From Kocuria varians (lineage in GTDB: Bacteria > Actinomycetota > Actinomycetes > Actinomycetales > Micrococcaceae): a stretch of 64,000 bases of DNA. Positions within the stretch are counted from its first letter, which is position 1; each line of letters opens with the position of its first letter. The notes under the pieces were generated by a model. That model was given only the letters and a program-made list of their open reading frames with translations. It was not told where the DNA came from and did no database searches. A program made the position numbers and the translations under genes. Below, one piece after another: positions 63,193-64,000 of the stretch. The stretch lies in NCBI RefSeq assembly GCF_006539885.1, contig NZ_BJNW01000004.1:62001-126000 (forward strand), given 5' to 3'.

Positions 63193-64000
<808 letters not shown>

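Overview
The window is about 64 kb of very GC-rich actinobacterial chromosome. It carries a mycothiol ligase (mshC), RbpA, a Pup/Dop/PafA/ARC system, fused PafBC, MurT/GatD, a Ppm-type mannosyltransferase and DUF5703, in a gene order typical of Micrococcaceae. The Kocuria/Micrococcus/Arthrobacter branch fits best, and Kocuria is my leading guess (inference, no search was run). It is dense core genome: I see no insertion sequence, prophage, CRISPR array, rRNA or tRNA gene.

Layout. 1-6.7 kb: metabolic and maintenance genes (lipoate-ligase-like protein, SRAP protein, FMN split-barrel protein, GNAT, M20 peptidase, acyl-CoA dehydrogenase, DUF5703 and a very acidic protein). 6.8-11.4 kb: uppP, mshC, a PAC2 protein and a divergently transcribed site-2 protease. 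11.6-17.8 kb: pupylation operon trmI-arc-dop-pup-pafA, with no 20S proteasome genes. 17.9-26.2 kb: two FKBP prolyl isomerases, pafBC, a small membrane protein, tatA, tatC and a Ski2-like helicase. 26.4-32.1 kb: a degenerate amidohydrolase, Ppm synthase, rbpA, an SPFH/NfeD pair and a PRC-barrel stress protein. 32.4-37.3 kb: thrS, a HIT protein, murT and gatD. 37.5-47.4 kb: yebC, ruvC, ruvA, ruvB, yajC, secD, secF and rel. 47.6-56.8 kb: an AbiEi-like protein, DUF349, hisS, aspS, an MFS transporter, dtd and rarA. 57-61.1 kb: glpD-glpF-glpK. 61.3-64 kb: rpsD, two small membrane proteins and the 5' part of alaS.

How the genes work together. Pup made here is deamidated by Dop and ligated by PafA. 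ARC lacks the C-terminal proteasome-docking motif, so tagged proteins are probably unfolded or remodelled rather than fed to a 20S core encoded here. PafBC, RuvABC, RarA and the SRAP protein form a DNA-damage theme. YajC/SecDF and TatA/TatC cover both export routes. UppP, MurT/GatD and Ppm serve the envelope.

Signals beyond the genes. (1) An 11-base word, GGCGTCGTCGT or its complement, occurs 14 times by my hand count. Half the copies are in the small intergenic fraction, and two intergenic pairs form inverted repeats placed like terminators, as uptake-sequence pairs do in other bacteria. (2) Eight genes have a TANNNT hexamer 6-7 bases before the start codon and no ribosome-binding site, the signature of leaderless mRNAs. 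(3) MurT has lost the cysteines of its zinc ribbon. (4) An array of imperfect 17-base repeats precedes thrS.
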